Source: Bacteroidota bacterium
GTDB taxonomy: Bacteria > Bacteroidota > Bacteroidia > B-17B0 > Aurantibacillaceae
Assembly: GCA_020162035.1 (NCBI GenBank)
Contig: JAIUNM010000001.1
Coordinates: 229,083 to 293,082, forward strand
Length of the DNA stretch: 64,000 nucleotides
Reading direction: 5' to 3'
How positions within the stretch are numbered: the stretch's first letter is position 1; every line of letters starts with the position of its first letter. The notes under the pieces are model-generated. The model saw only the letters and a list, made by a program, of their open reading frames with translations. It ran no database searches and was not told the DNA's origin. Both the position numbers and the translations under genes were made by a program. Shown in pieces: positions 26,301 to 33,860 of this stretch.

Positions 26301-27315
26301 TAATGCAGGTACAATATTGAACACTGCAACATTTTCAGTAGGAGCAGTTAGTTCTACAATTTTACCAGTTAACTTTTCTGTACCAACAGGTTTCGGATAT
26401 CGTTTAGGTCAAGGTGCAGGAAGTGTTTCTTTATATCGTACTTCTGCCTCATCTAATATCTACCCTTTAACATTACCTGGTGTGATTACAATTACAAATA
26501 GTGCAGCGGGAAATACATTTTACTATTTCTGTTACAATTGGCAAGTAAGTACTCAAGGATGTTCATCTCCAGTAACTCCAGTTATTTTTACAGTAACTCC
26601 AAGTGCATCGGTAACTGCTATGGCATCAAATACTGCTGTATGTTTAGGTAACTCATCTACATTAACTGCAAATGGCGCATCTTCATATACATGGAATCCT
26701 GGAAATTTAACAGGTTCAGTTGTTGTGGTTAGTCCGTCAGTTGCTACTACTTATACAGTATTAGGAGGTTCAGGAACATGTACCGGCTCTGCTGTACAAG
26801 CTTTAACAGTAAATCCTAGTCCTGCAGTATCTATTAGTCCTTCTCAATCAATTTGTGCAGGAGTTGTAGGTGTTATAACTTTAACAACAAGTAGTGCTGG
26901 TAATACATTTACATGGAACCCAGGTAACTCTAACAACACAACAATAGTTATTCCTAATCCAACAGTTACAACAGTTTATAGTGTAACTGCAACACACCCA
27001 CAAGGTTGTCAAACAACTGTTTCTACAACTATTACTGTACGTAATTGTGCTGGTGTAAATGAAAAAACTATTGCCGATAACACATTAATTTACCCTAACC
27101 CAACAAATGGTTTAGTGCATGTAAGTTTATTACAAGGCATTAATAATTGTGAGATTTCTATTTACGATGTAACAGGACGTAAGGTTAAATCTGTTCGCGT
27201 TAATCAAACTGAAGCAACTATTGATTTAAAAGATTTTGCTAACGGTTTATATACTTACAAAATTATATCTAATACAAATACTGTAATTAAAGAAGGTAAA
27301 ATTGTAAAAGAATAA
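23362..27315 (+). CDS. Giant T9SS-secreted adhesin with duplicated domains
   Basis: A 1317-residue protein with a signal peptide ending near FGKTIAQ. It contains an Ig-like segment (CSGLPAVFTASA, about 145-230), then two related units starting near residues 235 and 515, each with a cleaved-adhesin/MAM-like region (shared NHGTA, RNL, YYVDIDNIN or YYVDVDNIN) followed by a CARDB-like region (QPVVVTISNFG, QPVVVSITNYG). More Thr/Ser-rich Ig-like repeats follow. The end (IYPNPTNG, YDVTGRKV, GLYTYKI) is a type A T9SS sorting domain. It would be displayed on the surface for adhesion or gliding. It is the longest AT-rich repeat-containing gene here. Confidence 0.85.
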   Translation: MTKFYKLLKLSVFTLVLTFGKTIAQPCYFSSAYGTANINTYNSSMVNISTCNFAGEYATINVSVGGIYTFSVSTPADYLTLATGISSGSIIAGNAPITATLTPGTYYLHIAVGNTCGVNSVCQTTSYSNTALPGSPTLVTSPVNTMVCSGLPAVFTASATGASTLQWQSATSASGPWTNLTNTPPFSGVNTQTLTINPTSNTLNATYYQLVATNSVSAVSSTAALLTVIQSTTVPLIEDFNASTIFPSSWIVNATNPFYVFTNHGTAASNGMSRNLFIAPSSAIAQTPNTGVITASTSLKFDYRIVDYSGYPATATSTLDYTNDSLNIYISTDCGSTFSLLGSINASNHTPTTSFTSKSFNLSAYAGSSAIIRFKATYDISSFGDYYVDIDNINIYNAVPLDGGITAISQPAAGQPCYGSTQPVVVTISNFGTSALTSVPVDVFVNGALTTTVSGTYSGSIPPSGTTSFTVGTANMSAVGTYSFKAFTKILGDPTQANDTLLPVITRTVVPTGTIPYSESFAGLTAPPVAWNTNPSNPWYVTMNHGTAGSEGMYRNLYGSFANKAETTLMPIGVVTASTALSFDYRYQDWSGFPSSPATPTASLIYDTLAVRISTNCGLSYNTLASISGANHIASTTHANKTYSLGAYAGSNVILKFVATKTSTSSADYYVDVDNINLFNLSAIDGGVSALVTPGTSTCTSSSQPVVVSITNYGLGPISNVPVTVILSGPAAQTITSTYTGTIPVGSSVNYTVGNGNFSAGGTYTINSSTNLSGDGNNLNNNNTSTFTTANPVVSITGGTVACIGSSLTLNTSGTATSYTWSTGATTNSISVSPTVATTYSVVGSNSLSCSATSFFTVSVSNPTINAIGATGCGAPANGTLTASAFASSTVSWYSTPTPTGAIGTGNTFTISSASTTTVYAQATSQSVGFVGLTNTAVVAGGGQQTSTNYNIFDVMTPCTIQNVEVYPGAAGNVVIDLADNAGTILNTATFSVGAVSSTILPVNFSVPTGFGYRLGQGAGSVSLYRTSASSNIYPLTLPGVITITNSAAGNTFYYFCYNWQVSTQGCSSPVTPVIFTVTPSASVTAMASNTAVCLGNSSTLTANGASSYTWNPGNLTGSVVVVSPSVATTYTVLGGSGTCTGSAVQALTVNPSPAVSISPSQSICAGVVGVITLTTSSAGNTFTWNPGNSNNTTIVIPNPTVTTVYSVTATHPQGCQTTVSTTITVRNCAGVNEKTIADNTLIYPNPTNGLVHVSLLQGINNCEISIYDVTGRKVKSVRVNQTEATIDLKDFANGLYTYKIISNTNTVIKEGKIVKE

Positions 27316-27332
27316 TTAATTTTTAACTCATT

Positions 27333-27366
27333 AAAAAAGCGCAGTATAAACACACTGCGCTTTTTT
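27333..27366. terminator. Intrinsic terminator after the adhesin
   Basis: AAAAAAGCGCAGT and ACTGCGCTTTTTT form a GC-centred stem with an 8-nt loop and a T-run. Confidence 0.85.
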
Positions 27367-27382
27367 ATTTTAATTTTATGAA

Positions 27383-28315
27383 ATGAAATTCCATTTGAAC
27401 TATCAACCCAATAAAGCAAAATTTGATATTTCACATAAAAGTAATTTGACTTTTATTGGCTCATGTTTTAGTGAAAACATAAGTAATTTATTAAAAAATG
27501 ACGGATTTAATATTTACTCAAATCCGTTTGGAATTACATATAATCCAATTAGTATTTTTGAACAACTAAATTTATTAAATGAAACACAGCTCTTTACTAG
27601 AGATTTTTTTATAGAAAATAATGGTATGTTTTATAGTTATTTTTCACACTCTTGTATTTATGAAAAAAGTGAAGAAAAATTAATTGAAACACTAAACAAT
27701 TTAAAATCAACTTTTATAGAAAAATTACATCAAACAGATTATTTATTTATAACTCTAGGTAGTGCATATTACTATACACTAAACAATAAAGTAGTTGCAA
27801 ATTGCCATAAACAACCAAATACAAACTTTGAAAAATATATTTTTAAATTATCTGATTCTGAATTTATTAATAATGTAATTCAAGCTTTAGTTAAAGTTAA
27901 TCCTAAAATTAAACTAATATTTACTGTTTCTCCTGTTATACATATTAAAGATGGCATTGAAGAAAATTATTTATCAAAAAGCACATTGCGATTATTAATT
28001 GAGCAAATTTGCTCAGAATTTAATCAGTGTTTTTACTTTCCGGCCTATGAATTAGTTAATGCAGATTTGCGTGATTACAGATTTTATAAAGAAGATTTAG
28101 CGCATCCTAATCAAATGGCAATTGAATATATTTATTCGAAATTTAAATATTGTTATTTTAACGAAGAAACCATAAAAATAAGTAATGAAATAAATAATTT
28201 TTCGAAATTATGTTCGCATAAAATTTTAAATAAAAAATTAGAAAAACAACATGATGAAAAAATTATTGAAACAAAACGTATGCTTCAGTCAAAATATCCA
28301 TTTATAACTTTATAA
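27383..28315 (+). CDS. GSCFA domain protein
   Basis: A 310-residue soluble protein. The N-terminus holds FIGSCFSENI, the family-defining GSCFA-type motif (PF08885), then YSNPFGITYNP, and GSAYYY and DLAHPNQMAIEYIYSKF further on. The fold is related to SGNH hydrolases, with GSC as the nucleophile block and the late DxxHPN as the catalytic Asp/His region. The biological substrate is not known. It stands alone between the adhesin terminator and ctaA. Confidence 0.85.
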   Translation: MKFHLNYQPNKAKFDISHKSNLTFIGSCFSENISNLLKNDGFNIYSNPFGITYNPISIFEQLNLLNETQLFTRDFFIENNGMFYSYFSHSCIYEKSEEKLIETLNNLKSTFIEKLHQTDYLFITLGSAYYYTLNNKVVANCHKQPNTNFEKYIFKLSDSEFINNVIQALVKVNPKIKLIFTVSPVIHIKDGIEENYLSKSTLRLLIEQICSEFNQCFYFPAYELVNADLRDYRFYKEDLAHPNQMAIEYIYSKFKYCYFNEETIKISNEINNFSKLCSHKILNKKLEKQHDEKIIETKRMLQSKYPFITL

Positions 28316-28330
28316 TTAACTATAATTAAG

Positions 28331-28361
28331 TTGCTTAATTACCTTATACACCTTAACTTTG
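28331..28361 (+). promoter_or_regulatory. Promoter of ctaA, near-leaderless
   Basis: TTG (28331-28333), 20 nt, then TAACTTTG (28354-28361). The ATG of ctaA follows 7 nt later, so the transcript would start at or just before it. Confidence 0.6.
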
Positions 28362-28368
28362 AACACTA

Positions 28369-29439
28369 ATGAGCTTAGTAAATTATAATTCCAATAAACC
28401 TATTATAAACTGGTTATTAACAGGATGTTTTTTAATTTATATAATGGTTGTAGTAGGTTGTTTAACTCGATTAACCCACTCAGGCTTATCAATTACCGAT
28501 TGGAGTTTTATGGGTAGTGTACCTCCATTAAATGAAGATATGTGGCTTGAAAGATTTATGAAATACCAACAAAGTCCTGAATTTCAAAAAATAAATTATA
28601 ACATGACATTGGCAGAATTTAAACCCATATTTTTATGGGAATACATTCATCGTTTAATTGGAAGAGCAATAGGTTATATATTTTTATTTGGCTTTTTATA
28701 TTTTTTAATTAAAAAGAAATTTAAAAAAGATATGATAGTGCCATTAATTGTATTGTTTTTTATGGGTGCAATGCAAGCTGTTATTGGTTGGTGGATGGTT
28801 TATAGCGGCTTACAAAAACAACCCGCAGTAAGTCATTACAGATTAGCTACACATTTAATGAGTGCGTTTACGCTTTTTGCATTTACTTTTTGGTACGCAT
28901 TAAAATTAAAAAATATTGAAGATAGAACAAATACAGTTAATGAAGGCTATAAGTTAAAATGGATTACAATTATTTTTTTTATTGTACTAATTATTCAAAT
29001 AATTTATGGAGCATTTACCGCAGGATTTGTAGAAGGTGATGCTACTAAGGTAAGACCAGGTCATATTTTTAATACTTGGCCAAAAATGGGCGATAGTTGG
29101 ATTGCAGAGCAGGTTACAATGAAAGAAAGCTTTATGGAAAATATTTTAATTAACCCAAGCGGAATACAATTTATGCACCGAGTTTTAGCATTAATTGTAG
29201 TTTCAATTATTTGTATAATTTGGTATAAATCTAACAAACTAAAACTTAACGCAAAACAAAATTTAGGAATTACGCTTTTAATTTATGGTGTTACAATACA
29301 ATTTATTTTAGGTGTATTTACCTTAATTTATCAAGTTCCTGTTATTTTAGGTGTTTTACATCAATCTGGTGCTTTTTTCTTATTTGCATCAACCATTTAT
29401 TTAATTTTTCATATTTTTAAACCAAATAAAGTAAACTAA
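28369..29439 (+). CDS. ctaA: Heme A synthase, COX15/CtaA family
   Basis: A 356-residue polytopic membrane protein with eight predicted helices. Conserved heme-binding histidines lie in GCLTRLTHSGLSITDW, WEYIHRLIGR, VSHYRLATHLM, FMHRVLA and GVLHQSGAFF. It oxidises heme O to heme A for cytochrome oxidase. No heme O synthase is beside it. The M50 protease gene follows 1 nt after the stop codon, so the two are co-transcribed. Confidence 0.95.
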   Translation: MSLVNYNSNKPIINWLLTGCFLIYIMVVVGCLTRLTHSGLSITDWSFMGSVPPLNEDMWLERFMKYQQSPEFQKINYNMTLAEFKPIFLWEYIHRLIGRAIGYIFLFGFLYFLIKKKFKKDMIVPLIVLFFMGAMQAVIGWWMVYSGLQKQPAVSHYRLATHLMSAFTLFAFTFWYALKLKNIEDRTNTVNEGYKLKWITIIFFIVLIIQIIYGAFTAGFVEGDATKVRPGHIFNTWPKMGDSWIAEQVTMKESFMENILINPSGIQFMHRVLALIVVSIICIIWYKSNKLKLNAKQNLGITLLIYGVTIQFILGVFTLIYQVPVILGVLHQSGAFFLFASTIYLIFHIFKPNKVN

Positions 29440-29440
29440 T

Positions 29441-30400
29441 TTGAACGATTTTTTTGATAACCCTCAGCCTTCTGAAACAGCAACAAATGGTTTCTTACCA
29501 AAACCCGTTTTATATAACGAACAACAAAATCAAATAAGTAAATCTATTACTAGCATTTTATTATATGGTTTGCTTTTTTACTTTTTGTTTTCAAAAGACT
29601 TGGTTTATATAGCGGCTTTACTTTTAATCATTATTATTCATGAAATGGGTCATTTTATAATGATGAAAATATTTAACTATCAAAATTTAAAAATATTTTT
29701 TATTCCATTATTAGGTGCATATACTAGTGGAAAAAAACAAGTTGTTACTCAATTACAATTGCTATTAATTTTAATTGCAGGTCCTTTACCAGGCTTAATA
29801 ATTGGCGGTATTTTATATTTTTTAAACTTAAAACAACCAAATGATACATTACAAATGGTTAGTACAACGTTTATTGCCATAAACTTTTTTAATTTATTAC
29901 CTTTTTATCCATTAGATGGTGGAAGAATAATTGACACCTTATTTTCGAAAGACAATTTTATTATTAGAATGGTATTTACAATTATTTCTATAATTTGTTT
30001 AGTTGGAATTGGAATACTAACTCAAAGTTTTTTTCTTTTAATTATACCAGTTTTAATAGGTATAGAGCTATATAATGAAAGTAAAAATGAAAAAGTTAGG
30101 CAATATTTAAAAACAGAAAATATTGATTTCAAAGTTGAATACAACGACTTAAATGATAAAGATTATTGGCTTATAAGAGATTGCATTTTGTTTCAATTTA
30201 GAAAAAAATATGCAATTGCAGAGCCTGGAATATACGAATACAGCGTAATTGAGCCTGTTCTTACAAAACATGTAATTAGTGTTTTACAAACAAAAGTTAT
30301 TTATAACATAAATGGAATTTTTAAAATACTTTCGCTTTTAATTTATATTGCACTAATAGTAATTCCAATTCTTATAGCAATTAAACAATACAATGCTTAA
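29441..30400 (+). CDS. Site-2 protease (M50) family membrane metalloprotease
   Basis: A 319-residue protein with HEMGH as zinc ligands in a transmembrane helix (about residues 69-73) and the second ligand in NLLPFYPLDGGR, so the active site is complete. Several membrane helices precede and follow, and a charged segment lies at about 210-280. The start is TTG at 29441; a stop codon lies three codons upstream and there is no ATG before the catalytic helix. Coupled to ctaA by a 1-nt gap. It probably cleaves membrane proteins; substrate unknown. Confidence 0.82.
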   Translation: MNDFFDNPQPSETATNGFLPKPVLYNEQQNQISKSITSILLYGLLFYFLFSKDLVYIAALLLIIIIHEMGHFIMMKIFNYQNLKIFFIPLLGAYTSGKKQVVTQLQLLLILIAGPLPGLIIGGILYFLNLKQPNDTLQMVSTTFIAINFFNLLPFYPLDGGRIIDTLFSKDNFIIRMVFTIISIICLVGIGILTQSFFLLIIPVLIGIELYNESKNEKVRQYLKTENIDFKVEYNDLNDKDYWLIRDCILFQFRKKYAIAEPGIYEYSVIEPVLTKHVISVLQTKVIYNINGIFKILSLLIYIALIVIPILIAIKQYNA

Positions 30401-31554
30401 GTATTAATTTGATGTTGTATTTTAACAATTAAATCTTTTGCTAATTTATTCCATGTAAAATTATTTTTTATTAAGTTTAAGCTACTTTGCTTCTTAATAT
30501 CTAATTCTAAAGTATTTGTTCTAAAAATTTGTTGTATAACCTTAATTAGTGTTTGCTCAGAACTATCATTTAATAAAAATCCGTTTTCATTATTAACTAA
30601 AACATTAGTTGCACCTACATCTGTTGCAACAACAGTTAAGCCATTTGCCATTGCTTCTAATATTACGTTTGGCATTCCTTCGCTATAACTTGGGCAAAGC
30701 AAAACGTCGTTTTGTTTAATTAAATTTTTTAATATTACTTTATCTCTTATTTCGCCAAAATAATTAACGTGCTTTAATTTTAACTTTTTATCATCAGGTA
30801 TATTTCCAATAAAATTAAAATGGGCATATGATGTTAACTCTTTATCTAAAAGATTAATTGCCTTATTAATTTCTTCAATTCCTTTTCTGCGTTCATATCT
30901 TCCTAAATATAAAAATTGAATTGGTTTTTTGGTAACATGTATTGCAAATTCAGTGCTTTCGTCTTCTACACCACTTGGAAGTTCAATAATTTTATTTTCA
31001 GTTACACCTAATTGTTTAATAATAGTTGTAATTTTCCCTCCATAACTAAAAACAACATCTGCGTTTAAACTTAGTTTTTTTACAGGTTTGCGTAGTAAAA
31101 ATATTTGCTGAAGTTTAATTTTAAAATTTGGTGGTTTTTGAAACATTTCGTAACCATGAAATTTAACTCCAATTTTGCAACATTTTATTTTTCCAAGTTT
31201 TTTTTGTTCAATTAAATACCAACCAGTAAAACCTTTAGTGTAAATAAAATCGTAAGAAGGTAAGTTGTTTTTAATTTCCTCAAAAATTAATTTTGAGTGT
31301 AAATAAGAGGCTTTAAGATAATGACCAGGTAACTTATTTAATTTAGGAAAATCAACTATAATTGAATTAATGTACTTTTTTTCTTCATCAGTAAAAACAT
31401 CTAATTTACTAATGTTTAATTGGCTTTGATTAAAGTGTATTAAATCAATATATACTTTATTTTGAGCAAAGTATTTACATAAATAAAACGAATGTTTTTG
31501 CATTCCTCCCATTACATAAGGCCAAATTCCATCTGTTATGAGAGCAATTTTCAA
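30397..31554 (-). CDS. GT4-family glycosyltransferase
   Basis: 385 residues with GT-B architecture: the N-terminal domain begins MKIALITDGIWPYVMGGMQ, the C-terminal nucleotide-binding domain has FLYLGRYERRKG and the E-x7-E motif (EGMPNVILEA). It transfers a sugar from a nucleotide donor to a lipid or glycan. It follows pdhB by 8 nt and overlaps the M50 gene end by 4 nt (convergent). No polysaccharide cluster adjoins it. Confidence 0.85.
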   Translation of the reverse strand: MKIALITDGIWPYVMGGMQKHSFYLCKYFAQNKVYIDLIHFNQSQLNISKLDVFTDEEKKYINSIIVDFPKLNKLPGHYLKASYLHSKLIFEEIKNNLPSYDFIYTKGFTGWYLIEQKKLGKIKCCKIGVKFHGYEMFQKPPNFKIKLQQIFLLRKPVKKLSLNADVVFSYGGKITTIIKQLGVTENKIIELPSGVEDESTEFAIHVTKKPIQFLYLGRYERRKGIEEINKAINLLDKELTSYAHFNFIGNIPDDKKLKLKHVNYFGEIRDKVILKNLIKQNDVLLCPSYSEGMPNVILEAMANGLTVVATDVGATNVLVNNENGFLLNDSSEQTLIKVIQQIFRTNTLELDIKKQSSLNLIKNNFTWNKLAKDLIVKIQHQINT

Positions 31555-31562
31555 AAAATAAA

Positions 31563-32546
31563 TTATTTTGAAACGTACATTACTTCTTTAACTGCTTTTA
31601 CAACTTTTGCTACACTAGGTAAACTTGCTTCAATAAGAGTTGGAGCATAAGGTAAAGGAGTATCTGCAGTTGTTATTCTAGTTACTGGAGCATCTAAATA
31701 ATCAAACGCCTTTTTTTGAACCATAAACGCTATTTCACTACTTATACTCGCTAAAGGCCAAGCTTCTTCAACAACAACTAATCTATTTGTTTTTTTAACA
31801 GAATTAATTACTGTGTCATAATCTATTGGTCTTACAGTTCTTAAGTCAATAAGTTCTGCGTTAATTCCTTCTTTTTCTAATTCATCGCATGCAGCTTTGG
31901 CAACTTTTAAAATTTTCCCAAAACTTACAATTGTAACATCTGTTCCTTGTTTTTTAATATCAGCAACACCTAATGGAATAGTGTATTCTTCTTCTGGTAT
32001 TTCTCCTTTATCTCCATACATTTGTTCGCTTTCCATAAAAATAACAGGGTCGTTATCTCTAATTGCAGATTTTAAAAGTCCTTTTGCGTCATAAGGATTA
32101 CTAGGTACAACTACTTTTAATCCTGGGCAATTTGCATACCAATTTTCAAAAGCTTGTGAGTGTTGCGAACTTAACATACCTGCGCTAGCTGTTGGTCCTC
32201 TAAATACAATTGGACAATTATATTGGCCACCACTCATACTGTATATTTTTGCTGCACTATTAATTACTTGGTCTATTGCTACTAAACTAAAATTAAAAGT
32301 CATAAATTCAACAATAGGGCGCAAACCATTACATGCAGCACCTACTCCTATACCAGCAAAACCAAGTTCAGCAATTGGTGTATCAATAATGCGTTTTGCC
32401 CCAAACTCAGCTAACATTCCTTTACTTACTTTGTAGGCACCGTTATATTCGGCAACTTCTTCTCCCATTAAAAAAATGTTAGGATCTCTACGCATTTCTT
32501 CACTCATTGCCTCACGTAATGCTTCTCTAAATTCTACAGTTTTCAT
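31563..32546 (-). CDS. pdhB: Pyruvate dehydrogenase E1 component, beta subunit
   Basis: 327 residues with the transketolase-type signature: MGEEVAEYNGAYKVSKG at the N-terminus, RIIDTPIAELGFAGIGVGAA, EFMTFNFSLVAIDQVINSAAK and the C-terminal transketolase domain (VVEEAWPLASISSEI, TRITTADTPLPYAP). It pairs with an E1-alpha encoded elsewhere to decarboxylate pyruvate with thiamine diphosphate. Full length. The glycosyltransferase follows 8 nt later. Confidence 0.94.
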   Translation of the reverse strand: MKTVEFREALREAMSEEMRRDPNIFLMGEEVAEYNGAYKVSKGMLAEFGAKRIIDTPIAELGFAGIGVGAACNGLRPIVEFMTFNFSLVAIDQVINSAAKIYSMSGGQYNCPIVFRGPTASAGMLSSQHSQAFENWYANCPGLKVVVPSNPYDAKGLLKSAIRDNDPVIFMESEQMYGDKGEIPEEEYTIPLGVADIKKQGTDVTIVSFGKILKVAKAACDELEKEGINAELIDLRTVRPIDYDTVINSVKKTNRLVVVEEAWPLASISSEIAFMVQKKAFDYLDAPVTRITTADTPLPYAPTLIEASLPSVAKVVKAVKEVMYVSK

Positions 32547-32610
32547 TAATTATTTTGACTTATAAATTATGGTTTAAATTTAACAATTAAATTTAGTTTT
32601 TCATAACAAT

Positions 32611-32640
32611 TTGTAACTACCATTTCGACCTTTATTTTTG
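32611..32640 (+). promoter_or_regulatory. Promoter of the T9SS protein at 32692
   Basis: TTG (32611-32613), a 19-nt spacer, then TATTTTTG (32633-32640): a full match to the flavobacterial consensus, with a leader of about 45 nt. Confidence 0.65.
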
Positions 32641-32691
32641 GAGATTTCCAATTTTTTAATATATTTACTTATATAATTTTAAAACAAAACC

Positions 32692-33738
32692 ATGAAAAGA
32701 ATTTATACAACAATTATTGCAAGCATATTTATATCCGTTACAGTAAATGCTCAATTAACATTAACAAAAGCTTTTAACGAACCTATAATTGGCGATGCTT
32801 ATGTTAATAAAGGGTTTGATACAGTTAATACAGTACCAAAAAATGTAGGTGCCAATCAAATATGGAACTTTAGTGCATTTACACAAAATACTGTAACATC
32901 TTCTGGGACATTTACCTCAGCTTCATCTGTAGCAACTGCTAGTAATTATGCGGGCTGTAATTTAGTAGAAGACCAAGGAAGTAATAATTATTTATTTGAA
33001 AAAACTACATCAACCCCTACAACCCAAGTAGAATTATTAGGTATGCAAAATGGTACTGTTACTAGTTTTAATTTTACAAATTCAGCTATTGCAGCAATTT
33101 GGCCAGTAAGTTTTGGATATAATAATACAGATAATTTTAGCGGAACTGTAAGTTCAAGTTTTGGAGCAGGTAACATCTCAGGAACTCTAAATAACTCTGC
33201 TACAGGAACAGGTACTATTAATTTACCAGGTAGTAACACTTTAAATAATATTTTACAAACTAAAACAACTCTAACATTAAATGCGGTTGTGGGTACTGCT
33301 CCATTTCAATTTACTTTAAATGCCCAAAATACAACTTATAATTATTACCATAGTAGTAATAAATTTGCGTTAGTTGAAGTAAAATATGAAAAGCAAACTT
33401 TAACCTCAGTTGGCGGCCCAACGGTAACAAATACTGCTTCGGCAAAAATAAATACAGTTGCAATTACAGGCATTAATGATAAAAATTTTGATGCTACTTT
33501 TCAAATTTTTCCTAACCCTGCAACAAACAATATAACTGTAAACTTAACTAATGTTAATAATACAAATGGCTCAATTTATTTAATTAATAATTTAGGTTCA
33601 ATAATTAAAACAATCGATTTAGGAAATGAATCTATTATTAAAAAAGAAATTTCGATTAATGATTTACCAAAAGGTATTTATTTTGTGAAAACACAATTAG
33701 GAAACTCAAGCTCAACAAGAAAATTAATTGTTAATTAG
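32692..33738 (+). CDS. T9SS type A sorting-domain secreted protein
   Basis: 348 residues: signal peptide (MKRIYTTIIASIF to VNAQ), a Ser/Thr/Asn-rich beta body without a domain I recognise, and a C-terminal type IX sorting domain (FQIFPNPATNN, then GIYFVKTQLG, KLIVN). Secreted through the outer membrane and probably surface-anchored. It has its own promoter and terminator. Confidence 0.8.
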   Translation: MKRIYTTIIASIFISVTVNAQLTLTKAFNEPIIGDAYVNKGFDTVNTVPKNVGANQIWNFSAFTQNTVTSSGTFTSASSVATASNYAGCNLVEDQGSNNYLFEKTTSTPTTQVELLGMQNGTVTSFNFTNSAIAAIWPVSFGYNNTDNFSGTVSSSFGAGNISGTLNNSATGTGTINLPGSNTLNNILQTKTTLTLNAVVGTAPFQFTLNAQNTTYNYYHSSNKFALVEVKYEKQTLTSVGGPTVTNTASAKINTVAITGINDKNFDATFQIFPNPATNNITVNLTNVNNTNGSIYLINNLGSIIKTIDLGNESIIKKEISINDLPKGIYFVKTQLGNSSSTRKLIVN

Positions 33739-33756
33739 TACTTTTAAACATAAAAT

Positions 33757-33787
33757 AAAAAACCATCACAAAATGATGGTTTTTTTT
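33757..33787. terminator. Intrinsic terminator after the T9SS protein
   Basis: AAAAAACCATCA and TGATGGTTTTTTT pair around a short A-rich loop, with T-runs. Confidence 0.85.
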
Positions 33788-33860
33788 ATTTATAACTATT
33801 GATAGTTTTTTAATTAAATCTTATTTTTTTACTATTAACTTCAAATTCTCAAATTATAAA

